From contig JAGXIO010000195.1 in assembly GCA_024635555.1 (NCBI GenBank), positions 1-64,000 on the forward strand: a stretch of 64,000 nucleotides of DNA, in the 5' to 3' direction. The translations under genes were made by a program, and so were the position numbers. Shown here piece by piece: positions 24,102-32,441 of the stretch. This DNA comes from Saccharicrinis sp. (lineage in GTDB: Bacteria > Bacteroidota > Bacteroidia > Bacteroidales > Marinilabiliaceae). The notes under the pieces are model-generated. The model worked only from the letters and a program-made list of their open reading frames with translations, did not search any database and had not been told where the DNA came from. The number at the start of each line of letters is the position of its first letter. Position 1 is the stretch's first letter.

Positions 24102-26132
24102 ATGTCTGATTTTAAGTTAGATTCCGCCATAGACGATCAAGGCTATTTATTACATGAATTTAATCGAATAAGACATATAAGTAAGAAACCTTTAAAAATA
24201 ATAGTAAAAGCGGAAAGGGGAATCTTAGGCTTCAATCAATTGCCGAATTTCGCTCAAGAAATACTAATCACATTTCAAGAAATCGATGTTAGGTTTTTGA
24301 GAGCAAAGGGATATTATGCAGTAGGACTTACTGAAGATCTATCAAAGTTAACTCAAGAGCAAATAAGTAAACTTAAAGCTCGGTGTAGTAATCTTCTATT
24401 GGTTGGTGATAGTGAAGAATTAGATAAAAATAAAATTGGTGAATTCTTATACAACTACCCATTTATTAAGCATATTATATTACCAAAAAAATTGAAAAGT
24501 AAAACAGGTTCAAATAGTAAAATATGCAAAGGGATTTCTTGTTACTTCAACCATTATACAATTCAACAATTTGAATGTCTGATTGACCAAGCTATAACAC
24601 AGAATAGAATTGCTATTAATGTTGAAAATATTGTTATGACTAGCGGTGAAAAAAAGAAAGTGATTTTTTCAAATCTTTATTCGTCATTAAATCAAGCTGG
24701 CATTTTCAAATATAAAATTGAAGGGCAAGAAAAATATATTCGAATTAGAAAAGGATCTATTATTGAGGAGCTTAGTTCTAATGATATTAAGGATATAGTC
24801 ATTAATGAAATGAAGAAACGTGGATTAGCGGATGATTTGGAAAAGATATATCAAGGATCAAATTATTATTTTAGTCAGTCTACGTTTTCTAATCTGGAGC
24901 AAAAAAGGAAACTCCAGGAGTTTAATGGAGAGTTGGGAGTAGAGTATTTCTTTTTTAATGGGAAAGTCTGGAGGATTAATCAGGTAAATATTGAGGAAAT
25001 AAGCTATGAAAATTTTTCTTCTTACATATGGGATACTAACACAATTGATTGGTTCCCTGTTCTTGAAAAGGACTATTTTGCAATCGCCGAGACTGATTCT
25101 AGTCGTCTACATGTATCTTTTAATAAAGGATATTGCGATTTTTTAGACTTTGTATTTGCCACCTCTAACGTTCATTGGCGACTACCTCAAGAAAGCTTAA
25201 CAGAAGAACAGAAAATTGAAATTGATCAGCATGTGATAAATAAAATTACCGGAATAGGATATTTATTACATACGTTTCGTGAAAATAGCGAAAGGAAAGC
25301 CGTTATTGCTACTGATTTTATTGAAAGAAATAAACAAGAAGAACATGGAGGTACCGGAAAATCATTGTTAGGAACAGCCTTAATCGAAATGTTATCTACC
25401 TATTATAGGGGGGCAAGACAGAAGGATTTCCTGCACGATAAACATTTGTTAGGTGGAATGAATCAGACAACTAGACTGGTTTTCTTTGATGATGCATCAA
25501 AGTATTTTGATTTTGGACAACTATACACATGGATAACCGGAAAAATCGATATCAATAAAAAATTCCAGGATGTAAATGTTCTTGATAAGGATCGGTCTGT
25601 TAAATTCTATGTTACAACCAATTATGCTATGTTGGATCCTTCGTTTTCAAAAGATAGAAGGTATTTTTATATGTGTTTTTCAGATTACTATGGGCCACAT
25701 AGAAAGCCAACCGATGATTTCGATCAGGAATTATTGTGTAAGAATTGGAGTTGGGAACAGAAAAATCGATTTTACAATTTTATGGCTCAATGTGTAAAGG
25801 CTTATTTGAAGTTTGGGTTAATTGAAGCGCCTAAACAAAATATAAGACGAAATCAACTACGAGCATCTATCAATGAATCATTTTTAGAATGGGCAGAAGA
25901 AAATTGTCATGATTTTATTGACAAAGAAATATCTAGGAAGACCCTCTATAATTTATTTCAATCGTCTTTGTCTGAGCTAGAAAAAAGAAAATTCTCACCT
26001 ACGGCATTTAAAAAATACATGAAAGATTTCTGCAAATTAAAGGGGTTTCTTTTTAATCCATCTAAAGAAGGAAAAGACATAAAAAGAAATAGCAATGAAT
26101 ACTTTGAAATAATGTCTACTGAAGAAGTTTAA
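24102..26132 (+). CDS. Element primase-helicase (SF3/DUF5906-like)
   Basis: 676 residues from the ATG at 24102, just after the previous stop; in-frame ATG codons at 24075 and 24081 overlap that gene and are less likely. The C-terminal half has a Walker A in G-G-T-G-K-S-L-L-G-T-A (about residue 423), Walker B-like L-V-F-F-D-D-A-S, and the sensor stretch F-Y-V-T-T-N-Y, as in phage and plasmid superfamily 3 helicases. The N-terminal half should hold the primase-like part but I see no sure motif. Role: replication of the element in circular form. Ends 175 bases before the mobilization genes. Confidence 0.78.
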   Translation: MSDFKLDSAIDDQGYLLHEFNRIRHISKKPLKIIVKAERGILGFNQLPNFAQEILITFQEIDVRFLRAKGYYAVGLTEDLSKLTQEQISKLKARCSNLLLVGDSEELDKNKIGEFLYNYPFIKHIILPKKLKSKTGSNSKICKGISCYFNHYTIQQFECLIDQAITQNRIAINVENIVMTSGEKKKVIFSNLYSSLNQAGIFKYKIEGQEKYIRIRKGSIIEELSSNDIKDIVINEMKKRGLADDLEKIYQGSNYYFSQSTFSNLEQKRKLQEFNGELGVEYFFFNGKVWRINQVNIEEISYENFSSYIWDTNTIDWFPVLEKDYFAIAETDSSRLHVSFNKGYCDFLDFVFATSNVHWRLPQESLTEEQKIEIDQHVINKITGIGYLLHTFRENSERKAVIATDFIERNKQEEHGGTGKSLLGTALIEMLSTYYRGARQKDFLHDKHLLGGMNQTTRLVFFDDASKYFDFGQLYTWITGKIDINKKFQDVNVLDKDRSVKFYVTTNYAMLDPSFSKDRRYFYMCFSDYYGPHRKPTDDFDQELLCKNWSWEQKNRFYNFMAQCVKAYLKFGLIEAPKQNIRRNQLRASINESFLEWAEENCHDFIDKEISRKTLYNLFQSSLSELEKRKFSPTAFKKYMKDFCKLKGFLFNPSKEGKDIKRNSNEYFEIMSTEEV

Positions 26133-26139
26133 GTTAGGC

Positions 26140-26270
26140 AAGCGGGAACAGAAAGTGTTCTGTTTTATTGGAAGGCTTTACTGCGTAAAGAGTTGAAATA
26201 CAGCTGTATAAATGTTTTAATATATATTATTCAGTTTTCTTAGAATATTAAATAGAACGTTAACGTACTA
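26140..26270. promoter_or_regulatory. Candidate origin of transfer (oriT) and mob operator
   Basis: Three inverted repeats stand in a row before the mobilization genes: AACAGAA/TTCTGTT (26147-26164), CTTTAC/GTAAAG with a 3-base loop (26176-26190), and the palindrome ATACAGCTGTAT (26198-26209). A further palindrome ACGTTAACGT is at 26257-26266. A cluster of short inverted repeats directly upstream of btgA-like and relaxase genes is the usual place and shape of oriT in Bacteroides mobilizable elements. The first hairpin may also end the primase transcript. Confidence 0.55.
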
Positions 26271-26306
26271 ACATTCAAAAGTTTAAATAATATTTAAGTA
26301 TATTAA

Positions 26307-26897
26307 ATGGGACAGACTATAACAACAACCAATATTGGAATTCAGGAGCGATCATCATTAAAACGATTAGCCTCCCGCCATGGATTAAAGCAAGTAGAAT
26401 TTGTCAACTATGCTATTGAATACTTCAAAAAGACTGGCATAAATCCTTCCGAACCTATATTCTCACCGAGGGAAGAAATTGCAAAACTCACTAAACGAGT
26501 TGACCAGGTGATCCAATTTATCGCGAATAATGAAAAGAATAAGTTGAATCCATTACTTGATGAGCTTATTATAATATCTAAAAAGATAGATGAGCAGTTA
26601 GGGAACCAAGCTAAACTTTCAGATTTTAAGGAATTAACGTCTTACCTGAATAACGTTTTTTCATTTATGGTAAAAAGTCAAAAAGCAATGTTGAAAAGCA
26701 TGCAAGAAAAGGATGAAGCCGAAGGAAAAAGCGCATTTAAGATATCAGAATTAGAACAACAATTAGTAATTGTGACAAATATGCTAATCGTGATGTATAG
26801 ATCCATGGAAAACAAATCTGCAATGTCATCAGGATTTAAGAGTGAAGATGTGGAGAGATTTAATCACTTAATAAGCCGGAAGAATGCCATACATTAA
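26307..26897 (+). CDS. BfmA/BtgA family mobilization protein
   Basis: 196 residues. The start I-G-I-Q-E-R-S-S-L-K-R-L-A-S-R-H-G-L-K-Q is the ribbon-helix-helix-like region of BfmA/BtgA proteins, which bind oriT and assist the relaxase. The remainder is helical with a coiled-coil tendency (about 60-180). It overlaps the relaxase gene by 14 bases, so both belong to one operon. Start codon ATG at 26307 follows the oriT candidate by about 100 bases. Confidence 0.82.
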   Translation: MGQTITTTNIGIQERSSLKRLASRHGLKQVEFVNYAIEYFKKTGINPSEPIFSPREEIAKLTKRVDQVIQFIANNEKNKLNPLLDELIIISKKIDEQLGNQAKLSDFKELTSYLNNVFSFMVKSQKAMLKSMQEKDEAEGKSAFKISELEQQLVIVTNMLIVMYRSMENKSAMSSGFKSEDVERFNHLISRKNAIH

Positions 26898-28293
26898 GTT
26901 TGATGCGGTATCCTCAAAAAACTCCGGTTCTGCGAATGGTTTCCTCGAATATATGGGTAAAGAGGATTTGATAAAAGGAATGGATAAAGAATTTTGGTTT
27001 AATGAAAGGCAAGATTTTATTCCGGATTATAAGGTACTTGAAAATATTGATTATGACCAAAAAGGTATCGCTAAAGGTGATTATAGATACTATACAGGAT
27101 CATTAAATTTTTCGGAAAGCGAACTTAAGTTTTTAAATAAGGATGAAAAGCAACTAAAGAAATATAGCAGAGCTGTTTTTGAAATTTATGCAGAAAATTT
27201 TAATAAGGGACTATCAAGTTCGGATGTAAGGTGGTTTGCGAAATTAGAATCGGATAGATACTATAAAGGCACAGATGATGAAGTAAAAAAAGGTAAGGTT
27301 AAATCAGGAGATAAAAAGCCAGGCATAAACACCCATTTACATTTTATAGTTGGTCGTAAAACAGCAGATAACAAAAGAAAAATCTCACCAATAACAAAAC
27401 ATATACAAACTAACGACGGGGCTGTTAAAGGTGGTTTTTCGAGAGATATGTTTAAACATAAAATTGAGCAGGAATTTGACCACATGTTTACATACAATCG
27501 TCCTATTGAGGAAAGTTATAGGTATTTGAACAATATGTCTAAAAATGATTCGAGGTCGGTGCGAAATCAGGCGATCAGTAATGTAAGTGCAAAGAGCAAG
27601 TCAACTCTTAAGTACGATCTTCTTTCGGATAATGAAAAGCATAAAAAGCTGGAAGTGCTTATGAATTACATACAATATGGAGGAGCAAAAAATAATCGAT
27701 TGCAACTTGATGTTAATGAGATTTTTACCGCAGCAAAAAAGAATTGTTATAATGGGAATGTCTATAAAAGCCTTCTAAACCTAAATTATAAACTAAAAGA
27801 TGGGTTTGATCCGGCAAATGAAAATATGACCGCATATGTCTTGAATTATGCAAGATTTATTAACTCAACATACAAAGAATTGCCGGATAATTTAAAAGAG
27901 GATCGATTGTATAGATTCGCCTTATTGGTAAACAAAAGGTTGCCCGATAATAATAAGCTTAAAATTCAAGAGATTATGAATTATGAGCAAGCAAATAAAT
28001 ACAATGGTTCGGCATTTTATGGTTTAAAGAGCTTAAGCGGATTAATACTAGCTGGTAAAGAGGTAAGTTCTGATAGTACTAGGTATGTTTTGCATCATGA
28101 TAAGAGAACCGAAATACTAAGCACTAAAATGGGTGTAAACGAAGATGAAATGGCAAATAATGAGTCTACAATAGATTTAAATAAACTATCCTCATATCTC
28201 GACTCTGGCTCCCTAAATATCTCAAACGGCGGCTCCGGCTATATAGAAGAACCTCCAAAAAAAAGAAAAATAAAACGAGGAAGAAGAATTTAG
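26884..28293 (+). CDS. DUF5712 family relaxase (MobB/BtgB-like)
   Basis: 469 residues. N-terminal M-P-Y-I-K-F-D-A-V-S-S-K-N-S-G-S-A, a conserved Y-Y-x-G block, and the HUH-type metal motif T-H-L-H-F-I-V-G-R-K (about residues 157-166) define the Bacteroidetes DUF5712 mobilization family. The catalytic Tyr is probably one of those near the N-terminus or in the middle Y-R-Y-Y-T-G. It nicks oriT and leads the strand into a helper conjugation channel. The basic C-terminus (K-K-R-K-I-K-R-G-R-R) fits DNA contact. Continuous with the BtgA-like gene. Confidence 0.82.
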   Translation: MPYIKFDAVSSKNSGSANGFLEYMGKEDLIKGMDKEFWFNERQDFIPDYKVLENIDYDQKGIAKGDYRYYTGSLNFSESELKFLNKDEKQLKKYSRAVFEIYAENFNKGLSSSDVRWFAKLESDRYYKGTDDEVKKGKVKSGDKKPGINTHLHFIVGRKTADNKRKISPITKHIQTNDGAVKGGFSRDMFKHKIEQEFDHMFTYNRPIEESYRYLNNMSKNDSRSVRNQAISNVSAKSKSTLKYDLLSDNEKHKKLEVLMNYIQYGGAKNNRLQLDVNEIFTAAKKNCYNGNVYKSLLNLNYKLKDGFDPANENMTAYVLNYARFINSTYKELPDNLKEDRLYRFALLVNKRLPDNNKLKIQEIMNYEQANKYNGSAFYGLKSLSGLILAGKEVSSDSTRYVLHHDKRTEILSTKMGVNEDEMANNESTIDLNKLSSYLDSGSLNISNGGSGYIEEPPKKRKIKRGRRI

Positions 28294-28320
28294 TTGGTAA
28301 CGAAAATACAATATAACACA

Positions 28321-29067
28321 ATGGCAAAGATAGTTTCATTTATTAACCAAAAAGGTGGTGTCGGAAAGACAACAACAGCAGTAAGCGTTGCTGCAGCTCT
28401 TAGCAACAATAGTTACCGAGTTTTATTAATAGATCTGGATGCGCAATGTAATGCCGGCACTTCATTAGGTATTTCAAATGCCGCAGTAAATACCTATTCT
28501 GTTTTTAAAGGTGATCCAATAAAAGTCGTTCAGGTGAATGAGAATTTATTTATGCTTCCATCATCGCTAAATGTGAGCACGTTGGATTTAGAATTAGTAA
28601 ATGAACCAGGTAAAGAGCAACTTCTTGTGGAAATTCTCGCCCCTATTCAGGATCATTTTGATTTCATACTTTTAGATTGTAGTCCTAACCTTGGTTTAAT
28701 TTCAATAAATGCGCTTGTAGTTAGCAACTATTATATCATTCCGTTATTACCGCACCACCTAAGTATTCAAGGTATTTCAAAGCTACTGGAAGTTGTAGAT
28801 AAGGTGAGGAGGAGAATCAATAATAAAATTGAATTAGGAGGGATAGTACTATGCCAATATGGCGAGAGAAAAGTACTGCATCAGGATACTTCTGAAGTTA
28901 TTAAATCTCATTTTGGCGATAAGTTATTTTCAACTGTAATACGTGAGAATATAAGTCTGGCAGAAGCTCCTTCTGTTGGTAAGTCAATTTTTGAATATGC
29001 TCCAAAATCAAATGGAGCAGTTGATTATATGAATTTGACACAAGAAATATTGCAAAAACTAAAGTAA
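28321..29067 (+). CDS. parA: ParA-family partition ATPase
   Basis: 248 residues from the ATG at 28321, chosen because the protein then starts M-A-K-I-V-S-F-I-N-Q-K-G-G-V-G-K-T-T-T, the standard ParA deviant Walker A. Walker A-prime L-L-I-D-L-D-A-Q and Walker B I-L-L-D-C-S-P-N follow. In plasmids and ICEs it segregates the DNA with a centromere-binding partner; the small gene after it is the likely partner. Its presence suggests a circular replicating phase or plasmid ancestry. Confidence 0.92.
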   Translation: MAKIVSFINQKGGVGKTTTAVSVAAALSNNSYRVLLIDLDAQCNAGTSLGISNAAVNTYSVFKGDPIKVVQVNENLFMLPSSLNVSTLDLELVNEPGKEQLLVEILAPIQDHFDFILLDCSPNLGLISINALVVSNYYIIPLLPHHLSIQGISKLLEVVDKVRRRINNKIELGGIVLCQYGERKVLHQDTSEVIKSHFGDKLFSTVIRENISLAEAPSVGKSIFEYAPKSNGAVDYMNLTQEILQKLK

Positions 29068-29073
29068 TCTATC

Positions 29074-29349
29074 ATGAGCAAGAAAAATTTTAAATCGGGT
29101 ATAGACTTTTTGATTCAGGATACCAAAAATAATATTGAAGAAGAGAAAATAGCTGATAAAGAAAAAAACAGACATCAAAAAATAAAAGGCACCTATTATT
29201 TTGAAACAGGTTTATTAAATGATGCCAAATCGGTAGCCTACTATGCAAGGATTCCGATAGGTGAAGTTTTGAACCAAGCCTTAAAATTATATTTAAAAAG
29301 CTATGGTGAACTTGATAAGGCAAGAGATTTCTACAATCAAAAAGCTTAA
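29074..29349 (+). CDS. Small ParA-partner-like protein
   Basis: 91 residues, basic and helical. The middle G-T-Y-Y-F-E-T-G-L-L-N-D-A-K-S-V-A-Y-Y-A-R-I-P-I-G-E can be read as a ribbon-helix-helix: a beta strand followed by two helices, with E-V-L-N-Q-A-L-K-L-Y-L as helix 2. It starts 6 bases after parA and ends just before the second 19-bp direct repeat. By position it is the centromere-binding partner of ParA; sequence alone does not prove this. Confidence 0.6.
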   Translation: MSKKNFKSGIDFLIQDTKNNIEEEKIADKEKNRHQKIKGTYYFETGLLNDAKSVAYYARIPIGEVLNQALKLYLKSYGELDKARDFYNQKA

Positions 29350-29353
29350 TTTC

Positions 29354-29372
29354 TTCCCTTATGCCTTTTTTA
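29354..29372 (+). repeat. Second copy of the 19-bp direct repeat
   Basis: TTCCCTTATGCCTTTTTTA is identical to 22544-22562. Here the inverted partner arm is absent. It lies 5 bases after the last mobile-module gene and about 120 bases before hsdM, so it divides the module from the defence run. Confidence 0.85.
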
Positions 29373-29494
29373 CCCTAATTACCATACATGCCACACATAA
29401 AGGTAATGCCATAAGGTATGGTACTTTGTGCTATTATGTTTATATTTAGCATCGTTTTTACAATTAACCAAGGAATAAAATATTTTATATATAA

Positions 29495-31069
29495 ATGGCA
29501 ACAAAAACAAACCCAAAAACCAAGCAAAAATCAATGGAAGAAACCCTGTGGGATTCGGCCAATAAGTTAAGAGGTACAGTAGAGAGCAGCGAATACAAAC
29601 ATGTGGTATTGGGATTGATCTTCCTAAAATTTGTGAGTGATAAGTTTGAGGAGCGCAAAAAAGAGCTTGTTGAGGAAGGGAAAGAGAAATATGTAGAGAT
29701 GAAAGAGTTCTACAATATGAAAAATATTTTCTTTCTGCCTGAGGAATCACGTTGGAGCCATATTATTGCCAATGCCAAACAAGACAACATAGCGTTAATC
29801 ATTGACACCTCCTTAAATACCATCGAGAAAAGCAACCCATCGTTAAAGGGTGCTTTGCCCGATAATTATTTCTCACGATTAGGTCTGGATGCCAGTAAGC
29901 TTTCCTCGTTACTGGATGCCATCAATAACATCAACACCATTGCCGACAAGCAAGAAGATGTGGTGGGGCGTGTGTACGAGTATTTCCTTGGTAAGTTTGC
30001 AGCAGCCGAAGGTAAGGGTGGTGGCGAATTCTATACCCCTAAGTGTATTGTGAATCTGCTGGCCGAAATGATAGAACCATACAAAGGCAAAATATACGAT
30101 CCCTGTTGTGGTTCGGGTGGTATGTTTGTGCAATCCATCAAGTTTGTAGAAAGCCACCATGGTAATACAAAGGATATTTCTATTTACGGGCAGGAATATA
30201 CGGCTACTACCTACAAGCTGGCAAAAATGAATCTGGCTATCAGGGGAATTGCAGGTAACTTGGGCGATGTGCCGGCCGATACTTTTTTTAAGGATCAGCA
30301 CCAAGATTTAAAAGCCGATTACATCTTGGCTAATCCGCCCTTTAACCAAAAGGACTGGCGTGGTGCCGATGAGCTCACCACCGATGGCCGTTGGAATGGT
30401 TACGAAGTGCCACCCACCGGTAATGCCAATTATGCATGGATTATGCATATGGTAAGCAAGCTCTCCGAAAATGGAACAGCAGGTTTTGTATTAGCTAATG
30501 GCTCCATGAGTTCCAACACCACAGGCGAAGGTGCCATACGCCAAAAGATGATTGAAAACGATTTGGTGGATTGCATGATTTCCCTGCCCGGACAATTGTT
30601 TTACACCACACAAATACCTGTTTGCCTTTGGTTTTTAACCAAGAATAAAAAGGCCGATAACGAACGTGGCTACCGTAACCGACAAGGCGAAACCCTTTTT
30701 ATTGATGCCCGCAACATGGGCTCCATGACCGACCGGACCCACAAAGAATTGACCGAAGAAGATATTGCAGTAATATCGCAAACCTACCACGCTTGGCGCG
30801 AAGGTAAGGACGCCCTTGATGGCATCTCTGTAAACTACGAAGACAAACCCGGTTATTGCAAAGCAGCCACCAAAGCCGATATGGCCAAGCACGATTATGT
30901 GTTAACACCTGGCCGTTATGTGGGAGCTGCCGATGTTGAAGACGATGGCATCCCCTTCGAAACCAAAATGACCGAGTTGACTCAAACCCTGTATAAACAA
31001 ATGAATCAATCAGCTGATTTGGATGAGGTGATTCGTAAAAATATGGAGGTGCTGGGTTATGGTGAGTGA
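29495..31069 (+). CDS. hsdM: Type I restriction-modification system DNA methyltransferase subunit
   Basis: 524 residues. The N-terminal HsdM domain begins E-E-T-L-W-D-S-A-N-K-L-R-G. Methylase motif I is D-P-C-C-G-S-G-G-M-F, and motif IV is N-P-P-F, the sign of N6-adenine methylation. With HsdS it methylates the target; with HsdS and HsdR it cuts unmodified DNA. It overlaps hsdS by 11 bases. It opens a co-directional run that reaches 46716 with no gap larger than about 150 bases. Base composition is closer to the host than to the mob module. Confidence 0.96.
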   Translation: MATKTNPKTKQKSMEETLWDSANKLRGTVESSEYKHVVLGLIFLKFVSDKFEERKKELVEEGKEKYVEMKEFYNMKNIFFLPEESRWSHIIANAKQDNIALIIDTSLNTIEKSNPSLKGALPDNYFSRLGLDASKLSSLLDAINNINTIADKQEDVVGRVYEYFLGKFAAAEGKGGGEFYTPKCIVNLLAEMIEPYKGKIYDPCCGSGGMFVQSIKFVESHHGNTKDISIYGQEYTATTYKLAKMNLAIRGIAGNLGDVPADTFFKDQHQDLKADYILANPPFNQKDWRGADELTTDGRWNGYEVPPTGNANYAWIMHMVSKLSENGTAGFVLANGSMSSNTTGEGAIRQKMIENDLVDCMISLPGQLFYTTQIPVCLWFLTKNKKADNERGYRNRQGETLFIDARNMGSMTDRTHKELTEEDIAVISQTYHAWREGKDALDGISVNYEDKPGYCKAATKADMAKHDYVLTPGRYVGAADVEDDGIPFETKMTELTQTLYKQMNQSADLDEVIRKNMEVLGYGE

Positions 31070-32435
31070 GTGGGAAGAGGTCTGTATAGGTGATGTTGCG
31101 AAATTGCAAGGAGGGTACGCGTTTAAAAGCAAAGACTTTTCTATCTCGGGAGTGCCAGTTGTTAAGATTAAAAACATTCAAAATGGTAATGTTAGATTTC
31201 ATGATTCACAACATTTCCCTACAGATATGGTTGATGCAAAATTAGACCGTTTCTTTGTAAACAAGGGGGATGTGTTGATTGCAATGACAGGGCAAGGTAG
31301 CGTTGGGAGAGTTGGCCGAGTTGTTTGTATGGAAGATGATTCTGCATTGTTAAATCAACGAGTTGGTAAATTCATACCTGATGAAACAAAAGTAGATTTA
31401 AACTACTTGTATTATGTTATTTCTGAACCAAACTATGAAAACGCTTTATTTATGGCAGGTTCTGGCAGTGGCCAGCCAAATTTGAGTCCTTCTCAAATAG
31501 AGTCCTTTACTTTAAATCTCCCCCCTCTCCCCGAACAAAAAGCCATTGCACACATCCTTGGTTCTTTAGACGATAAAATAGAGCTCAATCGCCAAATGAA
31601 CCAAACGCTTGAGCAAATGGCACAAGCCCTGTTTAAAAGTTGGTTTGTCGATTTTGATCCGGTACTAGATAATGCCCTGGCTGCCGGCAATGCAATACCC
31701 GAAGAGTTGCAAGATAGAGCCAATAGCCGTATAGCCCTTGGTGCTAAGCGTAAGCCTTTGCCTGAGGCTATTCAAAAGCTATTTCCCGCTGCCTTTGTGT
31801 TTAATGAGGAGTTGGATAAATGGGTGCCGGAGGGGTGGAGAGTAAGTTCTGTTGAGGATTCGCTTTCTGTCAACCCCAGAGTTAAATTGCCCAAAGGGAG
31901 TATGGCAAAATTTGCGGATATGAAAGCGTTACCTACAAGTGGTTTCTCAATTGATGGAGTAATTATAAAAGAATTGACAAGTGGTGGATCTAAGTTTGAA
32001 CAAGGTGATATTTTACTTGCTCGTATTACTCCTTGTTTAGAGAATGGCAAAACAGGTATTGTAGATTTTTTAAATCATGGAGAATCTGGATTTGGATCTA
32101 CTGAATTTATAGTATTAAGAGGAAAAGGGGCAATAAAAACTCCTTTTGTTGCATGTCTGTCACGAGAGAGTAGTTTTCGAGATCATTGCATACTAAATAT
32201 GGTAGGGTCATCAGGTAGGCAAAGGGTTCAGAATGCAGCTTTTAATAATTACTATATAGCTCTACCTAAAGATGAGCTTCTATTGAAATTTAATGAGTTG
32301 TCTGAAGTGCAATTTAAGAAGATTACAAAACAAGATAAAGAAATTAATTCCCTAACCAATCTCCGCGCTACCCTTTTGCCAAAATTGATAAGTGGAGAAG
32401 TGAGGGTGAAGGATGTGGAGCAAACCCTAAAGTAA
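31059..32435 (+). CDS. hsdS: Type I restriction-modification system specificity subunit
   Basis: 458 residues with two target recognition domains (about 1-145 and 240-400). The conserved spacer after the first has L-P-P-L-P-E-Q-K-A-I-A-H-I-L-G-S-L-D-D-K and a helix ending in A-L-F-K-S-W-F-V-D-F-D-P-V. The C-terminal conserved region ends L-L-P-K-L-I-S-G-E-V-R-V. The recognition sequence cannot be derived. It starts within the last codons of hsdM and ends 6 bases before the PrrC/RloC-like gene, so all are translated from one message. Confidence 0.95.
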   Translation: MVSEWEEVCIGDVAKLQGGYAFKSKDFSISGVPVVKIKNIQNGNVRFHDSQHFPTDMVDAKLDRFFVNKGDVLIAMTGQGSVGRVGRVVCMEDDSALLNQRVGKFIPDETKVDLNYLYYVISEPNYENALFMAGSGSGQPNLSPSQIESFTLNLPPLPEQKAIAHILGSLDDKIELNRQMNQTLEQMAQALFKSWFVDFDPVLDNALAAGNAIPEELQDRANSRIALGAKRKPLPEAIQKLFPAAFVFNEELDKWVPEGWRVSSVEDSLSVNPRVKLPKGSMAKFADMKALPTSGFSIDGVIIKELTSGGSKFEQGDILLARITPCLENGKTGIVDFLNHGESGFGSTEFIVLRGKGAIKTPFVACLSRESSFRDHCILNMVGSSGRQRVQNAAFNNYYIALPKDELLLKFNELSEVQFKKITKQDKEINSLTNLRATLLPKLISGEVRVKDVEQTLK

Positions 32436-32441
32436 CTAAAT

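Larger units (their letters stand above)
22544..29372. mobile_element. Candidate mobilizable element bounded by 19-bp direct repeats
   Basis: The same 19 bases lie at 22544-22562 and 29354-29372. Between them are XRE regulator, excisionase-like protein, primase-helicase, BtgA-like protein, DUF5712 relaxase, ParA and a small partner, which is a complete mobilization and maintenance set without conjugation machinery. No integrase or transposase is present inside. The direct repeats may be att copies or may be replication/partition sites of a plasmid that was captured. The larger island could extend from the RNA scar at 22266 through the defence genes and beyond. Confidence 0.6.

Noticed and set aside
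29909-30304. Minus-strand open frame inside hsdM
   Set aside because: Fully antisense to a strongly conserved gene; His/Phe-rich shadow translation with no motif.
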